A DNA stretch of 64,000 nt from an uncultured Bacteroidota bacterium (GTDB lineage Bacteria; Bacteroidota; Bacteroidia; Flavobacteriales_F; PHOS-HE28). The notes below the pieces were generated by a model that saw only the letters and a program-made list of their open reading frames with translations, was not told the origin of the DNA and made no database searches. This document shows positions 26,318-33,167 of the stretch, piece after piece (within the stretch, counting starts at the first letter, position 1; each line of letters starts with the position of its first letter). The DNA lies in the NCBI GenBank assembly GCA_902826215.1, contig CADEDY010000011.1, positions 1 to 64,000 on the forward strand, written 5' to 3'. The position numbers were made by a program, and so were the translations under genes.

Positions 26318-27190
26318 ATGGAAAGCATGTTACGCCCCGATGCGTTGAAGGGAAGAACGATCGTCGTTACCGGAGGTGGAACCGGACTCGGCCGCAGCAT
26401 GACCGAAATGCTGCTAGGGCTTGGGGCGAACGTGTGCATAACCAGCCGAAAGCTCGATGTGCTGCAGAAGACCGCGGATGAATTGGTTTCCGCTTCAGGT
26501 GGCCACGTGCTTGCGGTGGCCTGCGATGTGCGCAACTATGAGGAGGTGGAGAACCTTTCGAAAGTCGTGCGCGAGCGCTTCGGAAGCGTGGATGGATTGA
26601 TCAATAACGCAGCAGGGAATTTCATCAGTCCGACGGAACGACTGAGCGGCAAGGCTTTTCAGACCGTCATCGATATCGTGCTCATGGGTACCGTCAACTG
26701 CACCTTGGTCTTCGGTAAGGAGTGGATCGCTGGAGGCGAAAGGGACAAGTCCATCCTCAACGTTGTGACCACGTACGCATGGACGGGATCCGGGTATGTA
26801 GTGCCCAGTGCGTGCGCCAAAGCGGGGGTGCTCGCCTTGACGCGGTCGCTTGCCGCTGAGTGGGGGCACTACGGCATCCGTAGCAATGCGGTGGCACCCG
26901 GTCCGTTCCCCACGAAAGGGGCATGGAGCCGCCTGCTACCGGGGGATATGATCGAGAAGTTCGACATGGCCAAGCGCGTACCCCTGGGCCGCTTGGGTGA
27001 ACATCGCGAATTGGCGGATCTGGTGGCCTACCTCATTTCACCGTTCAGCGGATACATCAATGGCGAGGTGGTCACCATCGATGGCGGCGAATGGCTCAAG
27101 GGTGCTGGCCAGTTCAGTATGCTCGATCAGGTGGAGCCCGGTATGTGGGACACCATTGAGCAGATGGTGCGCGGTGCAAAAGGCAGCTGA
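26318..27190 (+). CDS. Short-chain dehydrogenase related to mitochondrial 2,4-dienoyl-CoA reductase
   Basis: 290 residues. The Rossmann motif is VVTGGGTGLGRSMTE (T-G-x-x-x-G-x-G), the NNAG-type motif is LINNAAGNF, and the region VTTYAWTGSGYVVPSACAKAG matches the DECR1-type active site, in which the catalytic Tyr lies in the TYAxTGSG segment and the Lys in SAxAKAG, not in the usual YxxxK spacing. The following LAAEWGHYGIRSNAVAPGP and LPGDMIEKFDMAKRVPLGRLG also fit that family, with a C-terminal VTIDGGEWL. Such enzymes reduce 2,4-dienoyl-CoA with NADPH in beta-oxidation of polyunsaturated fatty acids. It lies 21 nt after the TPR gene. No other beta-oxidation gene is adjacent. Confidence 0.82.
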   Translation: MESMLRPDALKGRTIVVTGGGTGLGRSMTEMLLGLGANVCITSRKLDVLQKTADELVSASGGHVLAVACDVRNYEEVENLSKVVRERFGSVDGLINNAAGNFISPTERLSGKAFQTVIDIVLMGTVNCTLVFGKEWIAGGERDKSILNVVTTYAWTGSGYVVPSACAKAGVLALTRSLAAEWGHYGIRSNAVAPGPFPTKGAWSRLLPGDMIEKFDMAKRVPLGRLGEHRELADLVAYLISPFSGYINGEVVTIDGGEWLKGAGQFSMLDQVEPGMWDTIEQMVRGAKGS

Positions 27191-28030
27191 TCACTCCACC
27201 ACGACCACGAGGTATTTGGAGATGCTCCAGAACTTCGTCGGGTCGGTGATCACGAGTTTCGCAGCGCCATTTTCGAAACGATAGCTTCCCTCCGGGTGGG
27301 AGGTGGTGAGTTTCGCCTTCTTCGCGCCGATGACGATCTCCTGGGTGCCAGTGATGTCGACAGAGGTGAAGTAGTCCGTGGGCAGGTTTGCGGTATTCAA
27401 CTTGTTCACCCCTCCGATACCTGCCACGCCACCTTCCTTGGTCAACACGCCCTTTTCCTTCAATTCCTTGGCGGTGCCGATCGCATAGTAGGCAGCGTTC
27501 AATTCTCCGCGCTGCATATCGGCCAGTTGGGACTTGTCGCGGTACATCTCGATCAAGGTGGCGAGGGAACTGTTGGTGCTGGCGAGTTGCTCCTTCAGCA
27601 TCCCGATCTCCTCGCTCTTTTCAGCACTGGATCGCTCCAGGTCGGCGATCGTCCGTTCCAACTCCGCGATGCTGGACTTCGAGGTCTTCGCTTGTTTCCG
27701 CAATTGGGCGATCAAGCCCTTGTTCTCGGACAAGAGCCCATCGATCTGCTCGATATCGCCCATGATCCGCTGCTCCATATCATCCTTGTTCTCCGTTCCG
27801 GTCCCGGGCGCCACCAATTCGCCTTGCTTGCTTCGTATCGTTCGAAGGTTCTCGCTGATCCGGTTGAAGGTTCCGAACAGGGCGTTGATGGTCGAGTCCT
27901 TTTCCGCGATCACCGCCGCCGTGCGCTGCTGGTCCTCTTCCAACTGCCGATAGGGCTCGGTCGTCTTAGGGTCCTGCGTGCAGGCAGATAGCAAGGTGAT
28001 CAATAGGGTGGTGAGGGTGATCTTGTTCAT
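27191..28030 (-). CDS. Lipoprotein with a long coiled coil, function unknown
   Basis: 279 residues from the ATG at 28030; an upstream in-frame start at 28162 would overlap the divergent gene. The lipoprotein signal is MNKITLTTLLITLLSAC with the lipobox LLSAC. Residues 25-175 form a nearly continuous coiled coil (EEDQQRTAAVIAEKDSTINAL, then ENKGLIAQLRKQAKTSKSSI and EEIGMLKEQLASTN). The final 110 residues are globular (YYAIGTAKELKEKGVLTKEGG, KAKLTTSHPEGSYRFE, FWSISKYLVVVVE). Homologues in Bacteroidota are usually just annotated hypothetical. A TAACTTCG element at 28103-28096 may be its promoter, with a leader of 65 nt. An envelope scaffold is possible but is only inference. Confidence 0.8.
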   Translation of the reverse strand: MNKITLTTLLITLLSACTQDPKTTEPYRQLEEDQQRTAAVIAEKDSTINALFGTFNRISENLRTIRSKQGELVAPGTGTENKDDMEQRIMGDIEQIDGLLSENKGLIAQLRKQAKTSKSSIAELERTIADLERSSAEKSEEIGMLKEQLASTNSSLATLIEMYRDKSQLADMQRGELNAAYYAIGTAKELKEKGVLTKEGGVAGIGGVNKLNTANLPTDYFTSVDITGTQEIVIGAKKAKLTTSHPEGSYRFENGAAKLVITDPTKFWSISKYLVVVVE

Positions 28031-28095
28031 GGTGCAGTTGGTGGAATAACGAACGGTCCGGGGTTCCTCGTCTTCCGCTGGAGATATTTCGACGG

Positions 28096-28103
28096 CGAAG
28101 TTA
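28096..28103 (-). promoter_or_regulatory. -7-like element TAACTTCG for the coiled-coil lipoprotein
   Basis: Minus-strand TAACTTCG (28103-28096), 65 nt before the ATG at 28030. It is the only TAnnTTNG match in the divergent region 28031-28186. Confidence 0.4.
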
Positions 28104-28186
28104 ATCGTGGTACGGTCCTTGGTCGCGAACATTGCAACCCCATGGGAGAAGTGAGCGTACAACGCGCGCCCGTCCTTGTATTGCGG

Positions 28187-29020
28187 ATGTCATTGAACCA
28201 CGTGCGAAATAGGATAGTACGCCTCCCTGGCTTCAGGTCATTGACGCTGGCCGTATTGGTCCATTGCGTGGCGATGGTCAGTGCTCAGCCCGATGGATTG
28301 GCGAAGGATTTCGAAAAGCTCAGCGCCAAGGAACGCGCCCGCATCGCCAAAGAAGAGCAGCAGTCCGCTGCGAATGACGCTCCCTACCAAGCAGTGATGA
28401 CCGAGGCGGAGGGCCTTTTCCAAGCCCAACAGTACGATGCATCGTTGGCGAAATTCCAAGAGGCACGGGCCATGCGGCCTTACAACGTGTATCCGAAGGT
28501 GAAGATCCAGGACCTCCAAGCCTTGATCGCCAAGCGCGACGCCGAGCAGATCGCTGCGAAGCAGGAGCAAGCGCACATCGAAGAAACACCGCCGCCGATC
28601 GAGGACCATCCAATTGCGGATCCTGGAACATCCTCACCTGACCACAACAAGGTGCAGGCCTCCGATGCGCGTGGGACGAGTCCCACGGACCGATCCATCG
28701 TCACTGTAACTGAGACTCCGCCGGTGGAACAAGAGGAAAGGAAGACCATTCCGGCCCAGCGGCGTGCCGAGCCCAAGATCATGGACCCCACGGACGTGGA
28801 TCGCTCCGTGATCAGTGCCAACGAACCGGAAGAACCCTTGGAGGTCGGAGAGCGGGTATACAAAGAAGGTCGCTCCATCGTCGTGGAGCAGCGCATCGCC
28901 GAGAACGGTAGGGTAGTGGTCTACAGAAAGGTGACCCACCCGTGGGGCGGCATTGATCATTTCCGTGATGGACAACCGGTCACCGGAAGGGTGTATGAGC
29001 AAGCGCTCGAAACCCGTTGA
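28187..29020 (+). CDS. Putative secreted protein with charged low-complexity middle and conserved C-terminal domain
   Basis: 277 residues from the ATG at 28187 (an earlier in-frame ATG is at 28142). A hydrophobic stretch, FRSLTLAVLVHCVAMVSAQ, looks like a signal peptide cleaved at about residue 34. The first mature segment has TPR-like helices (VMTEAEGLFQAQQYDASLAKF). Then comes a Pro/Glu/Thr-rich disordered region (about 125-215) and a compact C-terminal part with RSIVVEQRIAENGRVVVYRKV and WGGIDHFRDGQPVTGRVYEQ. The organisation suggests an envelope protein. It is convergent with the SiaC-like gene, 6 nt away. I do not recognise the C-terminal domain. Confidence 0.7.
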   Translation: MSLNHVRNRIVRLPGFRSLTLAVLVHCVAMVSAQPDGLAKDFEKLSAKERARIAKEEQQSAANDAPYQAVMTEAEGLFQAQQYDASLAKFQEARAMRPYNVYPKVKIQDLQALIAKRDAEQIAAKQEQAHIEETPPPIEDHPIADPGTSSPDHNKVQASDARGTSPTDRSIVTVTETPPVEQEERKTIPAQRRAEPKIMDPTDVDRSVISANEPEEPLEVGERVYKEGRSIVVEQRIAENGRVVVYRKVTHPWGGIDHFRDGQPVTGRVYEQALETR

Positions 29021-29026
29021 ACCGGC

Positions 29027-29413
29027 TCAGACGTCCACCTCCTTCAGCTTCACCGGGAATTCCACCAAGGACCGATAATCTTCTCCGGCCTCCTTCATGT
29101 CCAGGTCGCCGTTGGTGAATTGCCAGAAAAGGACCACTTGTGAGCGGCCCGAAGCATGGAGGTCGTCCAATCGCTTCAGCAGATCCAATAGGTATTTGGA
29201 GGAACTTGAGTTGAAGTAGCTGAGCTGAATGGTAATGGAAGTCCGAGCATGTGGGGTCGCACTGTAGCGTTCCACACGATCCTGGATCGGGGAGAAGAAC
29301 CGGTCGGCATTCTCGGGAATGGAACACCCGATGATCTCCAGGACACCTTCGTTCTGCTTCAAGCGCACGGCCGGCGTCTTGTCCGTTCCGGGTAGGTCAA
29401 GGTCGATCTCCAT
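29027..29413 (-). CDS. SiaC-family (DUF1987) regulatory phosphoprotein
   Basis: 128 residues from the ATG at 29413; the frame extends to 29605 across the divergent usp gene. The pattern LPGTDKTPAVRLKQNEGVLEI, IGCSIPENADRFFSPIQDRVERY and LSYFNSSSSKYLLDLLKRL is that of DUF1987/SiaC. The SSSSK run holds the Ser/Thr that SiaB phosphorylates in Pseudomonas. There SiaC, when unphosphorylated, binds and activates the diguanylate cyclase SiaD, controlled by SiaA (phosphatase) and SiaB (kinase). None of those partners is in the window, so it is an orphan here. A TACTTTCG element at 29436-29429 lies 15 nt before the start. Confidence 0.85.
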   Translation of the reverse strand: MEIDLDLPGTDKTPAVRLKQNEGVLEIIGCSIPENADRFFSPIQDRVERYSATPHARTSITIQLSYFNSSSSKYLLDLLKRLDDLHASGRSQVVLFWQFTNGDLDMKEAGEDYRSLVEFPVKLKEVDV

Positions 29414-29428
29414 GGGAATTCTGCCGTG

Positions 29429-29436
29429 CGAAAGTA
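29429..29436 (-). promoter_or_regulatory. -7-like element TACTTTCG for the SiaC-like gene
   Basis: Minus-strand TACTTTCG (29436-29429), 15 nt before the ATG at 29413, in the divergent region shared with the universal stress gene. Confidence 0.4.
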
Positions 29437-29465
29437 GTTCGAACCGTAGTTCGTGATGATCATTC

Positions 29466-29496
29466 TTGGTCTTGCCGAAAGTGGTGCTTATTTTCA
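29466..29496 (+). promoter_or_regulatory. Promoter-like elements before the universal stress protein gene
   Basis: TTG at 29466-29468 is followed after 20 nt by TATTTTCA (29489-29496), two mismatches from TAnnTTTG but with correct spacing. The ATG lies 27 nt downstream at 29524. Confidence 0.35.
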
Positions 29497-29523
29497 GCCT
29501 GCCGCAGAGAACCGGTAATAACC

Positions 29524-30324
29524 ATGGCCATACGTACCATCCTTGTTCCTTATGATTTCTCGGAGTGTGCCACGGATGCCCTTGCTGTAGCGGCCTCCAT
29601 TGCACGTCGTTCCGGCGCCATGATCGACGTGGTGCACCTGTACGAGCAGATGACCGATTTCCACACGGAGAACCGGAAGGTGCGCGAAGAGATCGAAGCC
29701 AAATTGGATCGCGTTCCTGAACTCCCTTTTCTGCAAGGCATCGAACTGAAGAAGTTCATGTTGCGACAACTTTCCCTTGCTGAGATGTTCAAGAACGAAC
29801 GCTTATTGGAAGCGGATCTGATCGTGATGGGATCGCATGGGGCGAGCGGTTTGCGCGGGATCGTAGGCTCCAATACACAACGCATCGTGCGTCAGGCTCC
29901 CATGCCGGTGTTGGTGGTGAAACATCCTACAGCGGACTTTGAACTGCGGGACATCGTTTTCGCTTCCAATTTTTCTGATCAGGACGTGGAGAAGTTCCAT
30001 GCCTTCGCACCGCTTTTGGAACTTTTCCAGCCCAAGGTGCATCTCCTGAAGGTGAACACGCCACGGAGCTTTGAACGTAGCGAGGACAGTCACAAGGCGA
30101 TCGATCGTTTCCTGCAGCGCCATGAGCTCAAAGTGTTCACCGCAACCATCTACAACGACCTTAGCATCGAGGAAGGCATTCTCAACTTCGCCAAGGGTAT
30201 CGATGCCGACCTCATCGCCATGGCAACCCATGGTAGAACCGGCTTCTTCCATGTCGTCAACGGCAGTTTGACGGAGGATATCGTCAACCATACGTCCTTC
30301 CCGGTGCTGAGTGTAAAGCTTTAG
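29524..30324 (+). CDS. Universal stress protein with two tandem Usp domains
   Basis: 266 residues, the length of a double-domain UspE-type protein. Domain one starts RTILVPYDFSECATDALAVA and carries the ATP-loop motif MGSHGASGLRGIVGSNTQ. Domain two begins near residue 140 (RDIVFASNFSDQDVEKFHAF) and has ATHGRTGFFHVVNGSLTEDI. Both ATP-binding loops keep the G-x2-G-x9-G-S/N pattern, so nucleotide binding is plausible. Family members are induced by starvation and other stress and act in the cytosol. The gene is divergent from the SiaC-like gene and 56 nt upstream of the DUF1883 gene. Confidence 0.92.
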   Translation: MAIRTILVPYDFSECATDALAVAASIARRSGAMIDVVHLYEQMTDFHTENRKVREEIEAKLDRVPELPFLQGIELKKFMLRQLSLAEMFKNERLLEADLIVMGSHGASGLRGIVGSNTQRIVRQAPMPVLVVKHPTADFELRDIVFASNFSDQDVEKFHAFAPLLELFQPKVHLLKVNTPRSFERSEDSHKAIDRFLQRHELKVFTATIYNDLSIEEGILNFAKGIDADLIAMATHGRTGFFHVVNGSLTEDIVNHTSFPVLSVKL

Positions 30325-30351
30325 CCGACCGGTATTGTTGGAGCATACCCT

Positions 30352-30359
30352 TATCTTTA
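30352..30359 (+). promoter_or_regulatory. -7-like element TATCTTTA before the DUF1883 gene
   Basis: TATCTTTA differs from TAnnTTTG only in the last base and lies 21 nt before the ATG at 30381. A separate promoter for this gene, apart from the usp gene, is therefore possible. Confidence 0.35.
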
Positions 30360-30380
30360 CGAAAATCATTGCCCCCAAGC

Positions 30381-30782
30381 ATGAAATTCCTCTACCGGCC
30401 GCTCGAGGCCAAACGCAAGGAGATCATCGAGGTCGAGATCGATAAACCGACCAAGGTGAAGTTCATGACCGCCCGCGACCTGAAGGCCTACCGCCAAGGA
30501 AAGACCCACACGTATGTGGGTGGGTTGTACGAGGAGTCGCCGATCCGCTTCGTGGTGCCATTCGACTCCGTGTGGAACGTCGTGGTGGAGAAAGGCACCT
30601 ATGCCCAACCCTTGGACGTGCAAGCGAGCTGTCGGCGGATGAGCCCGAACAGTTTGGTCAGTACATCCGTTGCGGCCGATGCACCACCAGAGGTGCGCGC
30701 GTTCGCCTTGGAGCAGGGTGATGTGGATGATGTTACCCAACATGCTTCGGAGATCAGCTTGGCCTCAAGAAGCGAGGGCTGA
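30381..30782 (+). CDS. DUF1883 domain protein
   Basis: 133 residues from the ATG at 30381 (an alternative ATG at 30369 adds four). The first 75 residues fit DUF1883: KFLYRPLEAKRKEIIEVEID, KVKFMTARDLKAYRQGKTHTY, GGLYEESPIRFVVPFDSVWNVV. The domain is a small beta-rich unit of unknown function, often found in stress or TIR-linked contexts. The remaining 55 residues are polar, Ser/Ala-rich and probably disordered. It follows the universal stress gene by 56 nt and precedes the membrane protein gene by 41 nt, so one transcript could carry all three. Confidence 0.75.
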   Translation: MKFLYRPLEAKRKEIIEVEIDKPTKVKFMTARDLKAYRQGKTHTYVGGLYEESPIRFVVPFDSVWNVVVEKGTYAQPLDVQASCRRMSPNSLVSTSVAADAPPEVRAFALEQGDVDDVTQHASEISLASRSEG

Positions 30783-30823
30783 TGAACTGATCGTGCTCTG
30801 TCAGCGTTATTGGGTACAACGCC

Positions 30824-31534
30824 ATGGCTACACGCACCGAAATAGAACGCTTGGAGCGCTTGCTCCTTGGTCAGGAGGATCTCTTGGGTGAGGTTCACAG
30901 CCTGCTTGCAGAAGAACAAAAACAGGATGATCTGATCCGGGCCATGGTGCTCAGCGCATCTGGCGATAGACCCGTGCGGGTCCGTGGTATGGATCCTGAC
31001 CGCGTCTATCACTTGGATTCGATCAAAGCGCTTTGCATTCGATACCGCTTGCGCTTCTTGCCGAGTGGTCTTTTCAAAGGGGACATACCCAACCAGACCG
31101 TGCACGCGATACGCGCCTTGGAGCGTAAGGTCGAGTCGCCGATGTCGAGCTTCTTGATGATGGCTCCTGCAGATCGCTTCCAACTCTGCGACACCGAAGT
31201 GGATCCATTGCTTTTCGTTCCCTTGGGTGAAGGATGCTACTACCTCGTCCACAAGTGGGGCTCTGATCTGAGCCCTCTGCGAGCCGCGTTGAATTGGCCG
31301 TTCCGGACCCTAGCACACCTAGCTGTTTCGGTTCTGGTGCTCGGTGTGGTGTTGGCTCTGTTTGTCCCTTCCGAATTGATCGCCAATGACCCGAACGCAT
31401 CGTTCTGGGGAGGTCCCCGTTTGTTGATGATGTTCTGGAGCACCATGGTGTGCGCCAGCTTCACCGTCTTCGGTTGGTTCGCCTTCTTCGGGCAGTTCAG
31501 CGCCGAAGCGTGGAACAGCCGCTACTTCAATTGA
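30824..31534 (+). CDS. Membrane protein of unknown function with two C-terminal helices
   Basis: 236 residues. The N-terminal 40 residues form a charged amphipathic helix (ATRTEIERLERLLLGQEDLL). A soluble domain (about 45-160) contains RLRFLPSGLFKGDIPNQTVHAI and CYYLVHKWGSDLSPLRAALNWP. Two hydrophobic spans follow at about 165-185 and 200-226, and the protein ends FGQFSAEAWNSRYFN. Both ends are probably cytosolic. The soluble part is found in Bacteroidota as an uncharacterised domain; I do not recognise a named family. The C-terminal 13 nt of the gene overlap the convergent small gene at 31522. Confidence 0.75.
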   Translation: MATRTEIERLERLLLGQEDLLGEVHSLLAEEQKQDDLIRAMVLSASGDRPVRVRGMDPDRVYHLDSIKALCIRYRLRFLPSGLFKGDIPNQTVHAIRALERKVESPMSSFLMMAPADRFQLCDTEVDPLLFVPLGEGCYYLVHKWGSDLSPLRAALNWPFRTLAHLAVSVLVLGVVLALFVPSELIANDPNASFWGGPRLLMMFWSTMVCASFTVFGWFAFFGQFSAEAWNSRYFN

Positions 31535-31746
31535 TCCCTCCGATCGTTGCGAATGGTCACTTTGGCCAGGTCGTGCTCGTTCACCCTGCATACACAAGCG
31601 GTCCGGAACCAGTACTTCAACTGCTCCCGTTCGTCGGGTAGCAAACGCTTGAAGGCCTTCCGCATTTCCTTTCGGAATGTCGGCGCATCAGCTTGGCTGA
31701 TCTTGTCCAACACCTCTTGGTAGTAACTAAGTAGGTCGCGTTTCAT
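31522..31746 (-). CDS. Small conserved-looking basic protein
   Basis: 74 residues from the ATG at 31746 (KRDLLSYYQEVLDKISQADA). The sequence is helical and highly charged, with FRKEMRKAFKRLLPDEREQLKYWFRTACVC at its centre and two close cysteines (CVC). It overlaps the end of the convergent membrane protein gene by 13 nt. The codon choice and the composition look genuinely coding, but no family is recognised and the gene could be missed or overcalled by annotation. It may be an RNA- or nucleic-acid-binding peptide; that is only a guess from its charge. Confidence 0.55.
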   Translation of the reverse strand: MKRDLLSYYQEVLDKISQADAPTFRKEMRKAFKRLLPDEREQLKYWFRTACVCRVNEHDLAKVTIRNDRRDQLK

Positions 31747-31810
31747 GCTGGGTGGTTCTGGAACGGGTGTACGCGCTAGCCTGTGGAAAGGGTTCAAGTG
31801 GAAATGAAGA

Positions 31811-31833
31811 AAGGGCTGCATGCCGCAGCCCTT
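31811..31833 (-). terminator. Terminator hairpin after the hsp20 gene
   Basis: AAGGGCTGC (31811-31819) pairs with GCAGCCCTT (31825-31833) around the 5-nt loop ATGCC, 22 nt beyond the end of the leftward hsp20 gene. The minus strand continues TCTTCATTTCC, a weak pyrimidine tract. Confidence 0.7.
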
Positions 31834-31855
31834 CCCGATCGAGTTCCGAATTTCC

Positions 31856-32296
31856 TTAGCCGATCGCGATCGTCCGTGAAACCGGCTTGGTCGGCTCGGC
31901 TTTCGGCACGTGGATCCTCAAGACGCCGTCGACTTGTTCTGCCGTTATGCCTTCTGCATTCACCGTATCGGGCAAGCGGAAGCTGCGGGAGAAGGCGTTG
32001 CTGTGGAATTCGCGGCGCAAGAAGCGCTCTCCTTCATCGGTCTTGGTTTCGGCCTTTTCCGCTTTCACGGTCACGACGTCCTGTTCCGACGTGACCGAGA
32101 TCTGATCCTTGCTGAAGCCCGGTACCGTTAGGCTGATCGTGAAACGTGCCGGAGTTTCGGTGATGTTCACCTTGGGGGTGGTCTGCTGCAGCTCGTCGTT
32201 CCCGAAGAACTGACTGATGTCTTGGCCGAAGGCGTCGGTCATCAAGTTGACGAAGGGATGCACTCGAGCGGTCTGATTGCGGTATTTCGTGATCAT
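31856..32296 (-). CDS. Hsp20/alpha-crystallin small heat shock protein
   Basis: 146 residues from the ATG at 32296; the frame extends to 32380 without family support. After an N-terminal arm (VHPFVNLMTDAFGQDISQFF) the alpha-crystallin domain spans about residues 45-140, with PKVNITETPARFTISLTVPGF, ERFLRREFHSNAFSRSFRLP and GVLRIHVPK. The C-terminal anchor motif is I-A-I in SRTIAIG. It acts as an ATP-independent holdase in the cytosol. A single gene flanked by a terminator. No clear TAnnTTTG element precedes it, which would fit a heat-shock sigma factor, but I cannot show one. Confidence 0.95.
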   Translation of the reverse strand: MITKYRNQTARVHPFVNLMTDAFGQDISQFFGNDELQQTTPKVNITETPARFTISLTVPGFSKDQISVTSEQDVVTVKAEKAETKTDEGERFLRREFHSNAFSRSFRLPDTVNAEGITAEQVDGVLRIHVPKAEPTKPVSRTIAIG

Positions 32297-32399
32297 TGGT
32301 TGTGCTTTTGGGTTCGCCACCGGTCCTTCAAGTTGAATACCAATGCGAATTGAATGACTGAATGACACGTTAGCGCACAAATAAGTGTCAAAGTGGCGC

Positions 32400-33131
32400 T
32401 TATTGAGCTAAGAACAAGAAGTAGAGCGTGCCCTTTTGCGGGTTCGGAGCCGCACCATTGGAGCTGAAACGAGCTCGCTTTGCAGAGGCCATGGCATGCT
32501 CCAACATGCAATCATCCGGATCCTGGCTCCTCGCTTGGTCCAGATCGGCTTTCACAACGCGACCATCCGGGTCCACCGAAATTGTAATGGCAACCCGACC
32601 TTGCTTCTTACATAGATAGCCGGGAACGTCATCCGCTCGTGTTCGACCTTTCAGGTCATGCCATACCGTGGTTGCTCCCTCGACCTTCACGGGTTCGGCC
32701 GCCTTCTCCATGTACAATTCCTTGTTCCATTTGCTGGGATCCAGCTCGGGTATCACGATCTCTTTTCCCTGTTCCTTCCGCTCCTGGGCAAGTCGGTCGA
32801 ATTCCGCCTGTTCCATTTCACGCAGCTCGTTCTCCACCCGTTCCGTCAGCTTTGCCTGGGAGAAGCTTGGTGCCGCATTCGTAGCTGTGATGTTGCTGGT
32901 GGCGTTGGTCACCCTCATCGCTTCCACCAGTTCCGGGTGTTCGATCCGCTGCATCACTTCTTCGGCTTCGACGTCGTTCATCACGTCCACCCGCATTTCG
33001 TTGCGTTCCAACTCCGTGGGCTCCATGTTCACCTGCCAGAGCGTGAACCCGAAAAGCAGCACGGAATGCAATGCCAAGGTGCCGATCACCCCGAGCTTAT
33101 GACGCTCGAACCAATCGAGGAACTCCGTCAT
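32400..33131 (-). CDS. TonB-like energy transducer protein
   Basis: 243 residues. A short cytosolic head (TEFLDWFERHKLGVIGTLALH) leads into one membrane helix (about 13-35). The periplasmic linker is charged and partly coiled (ERNEMRVDVMNDVEAEEVMQ, LREMEQAEFDRLAQERKEQG). The C-terminal 80 residues have the TonB-C-like pattern CKKQGRVAITISVDPDGRVV, KADLDQARSQDPDDCMLEHA and ARFSSNGAAPNPQKGTLYF. This matches TonB-family proteins that couple the proton motive force to outer membrane receptors, but no ExbB, ExbD or receptor gene is adjacent. It could also be a structural TonB-like protein. Confidence 0.72.
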   Translation of the reverse strand: MTEFLDWFERHKLGVIGTLALHSVLLFGFTLWQVNMEPTELERNEMRVDVMNDVEAEEVMQRIEHPELVEAMRVTNATSNITATNAAPSFSQAKLTERVENELREMEQAEFDRLAQERKEQGKEIVIPELDPSKWNKELYMEKAAEPVKVEGATTVWHDLKGRTRADDVPGYLCKKQGRVAITISVDPDGRVVKADLDQARSQDPDDCMLEHAMASAKRARFSSNGAAPNPQKGTLYFLFLAQ

Positions 33132-33167
33132 GGCAGTTGGAGAAAGGGGTTTCGGAACGGCATCGTT

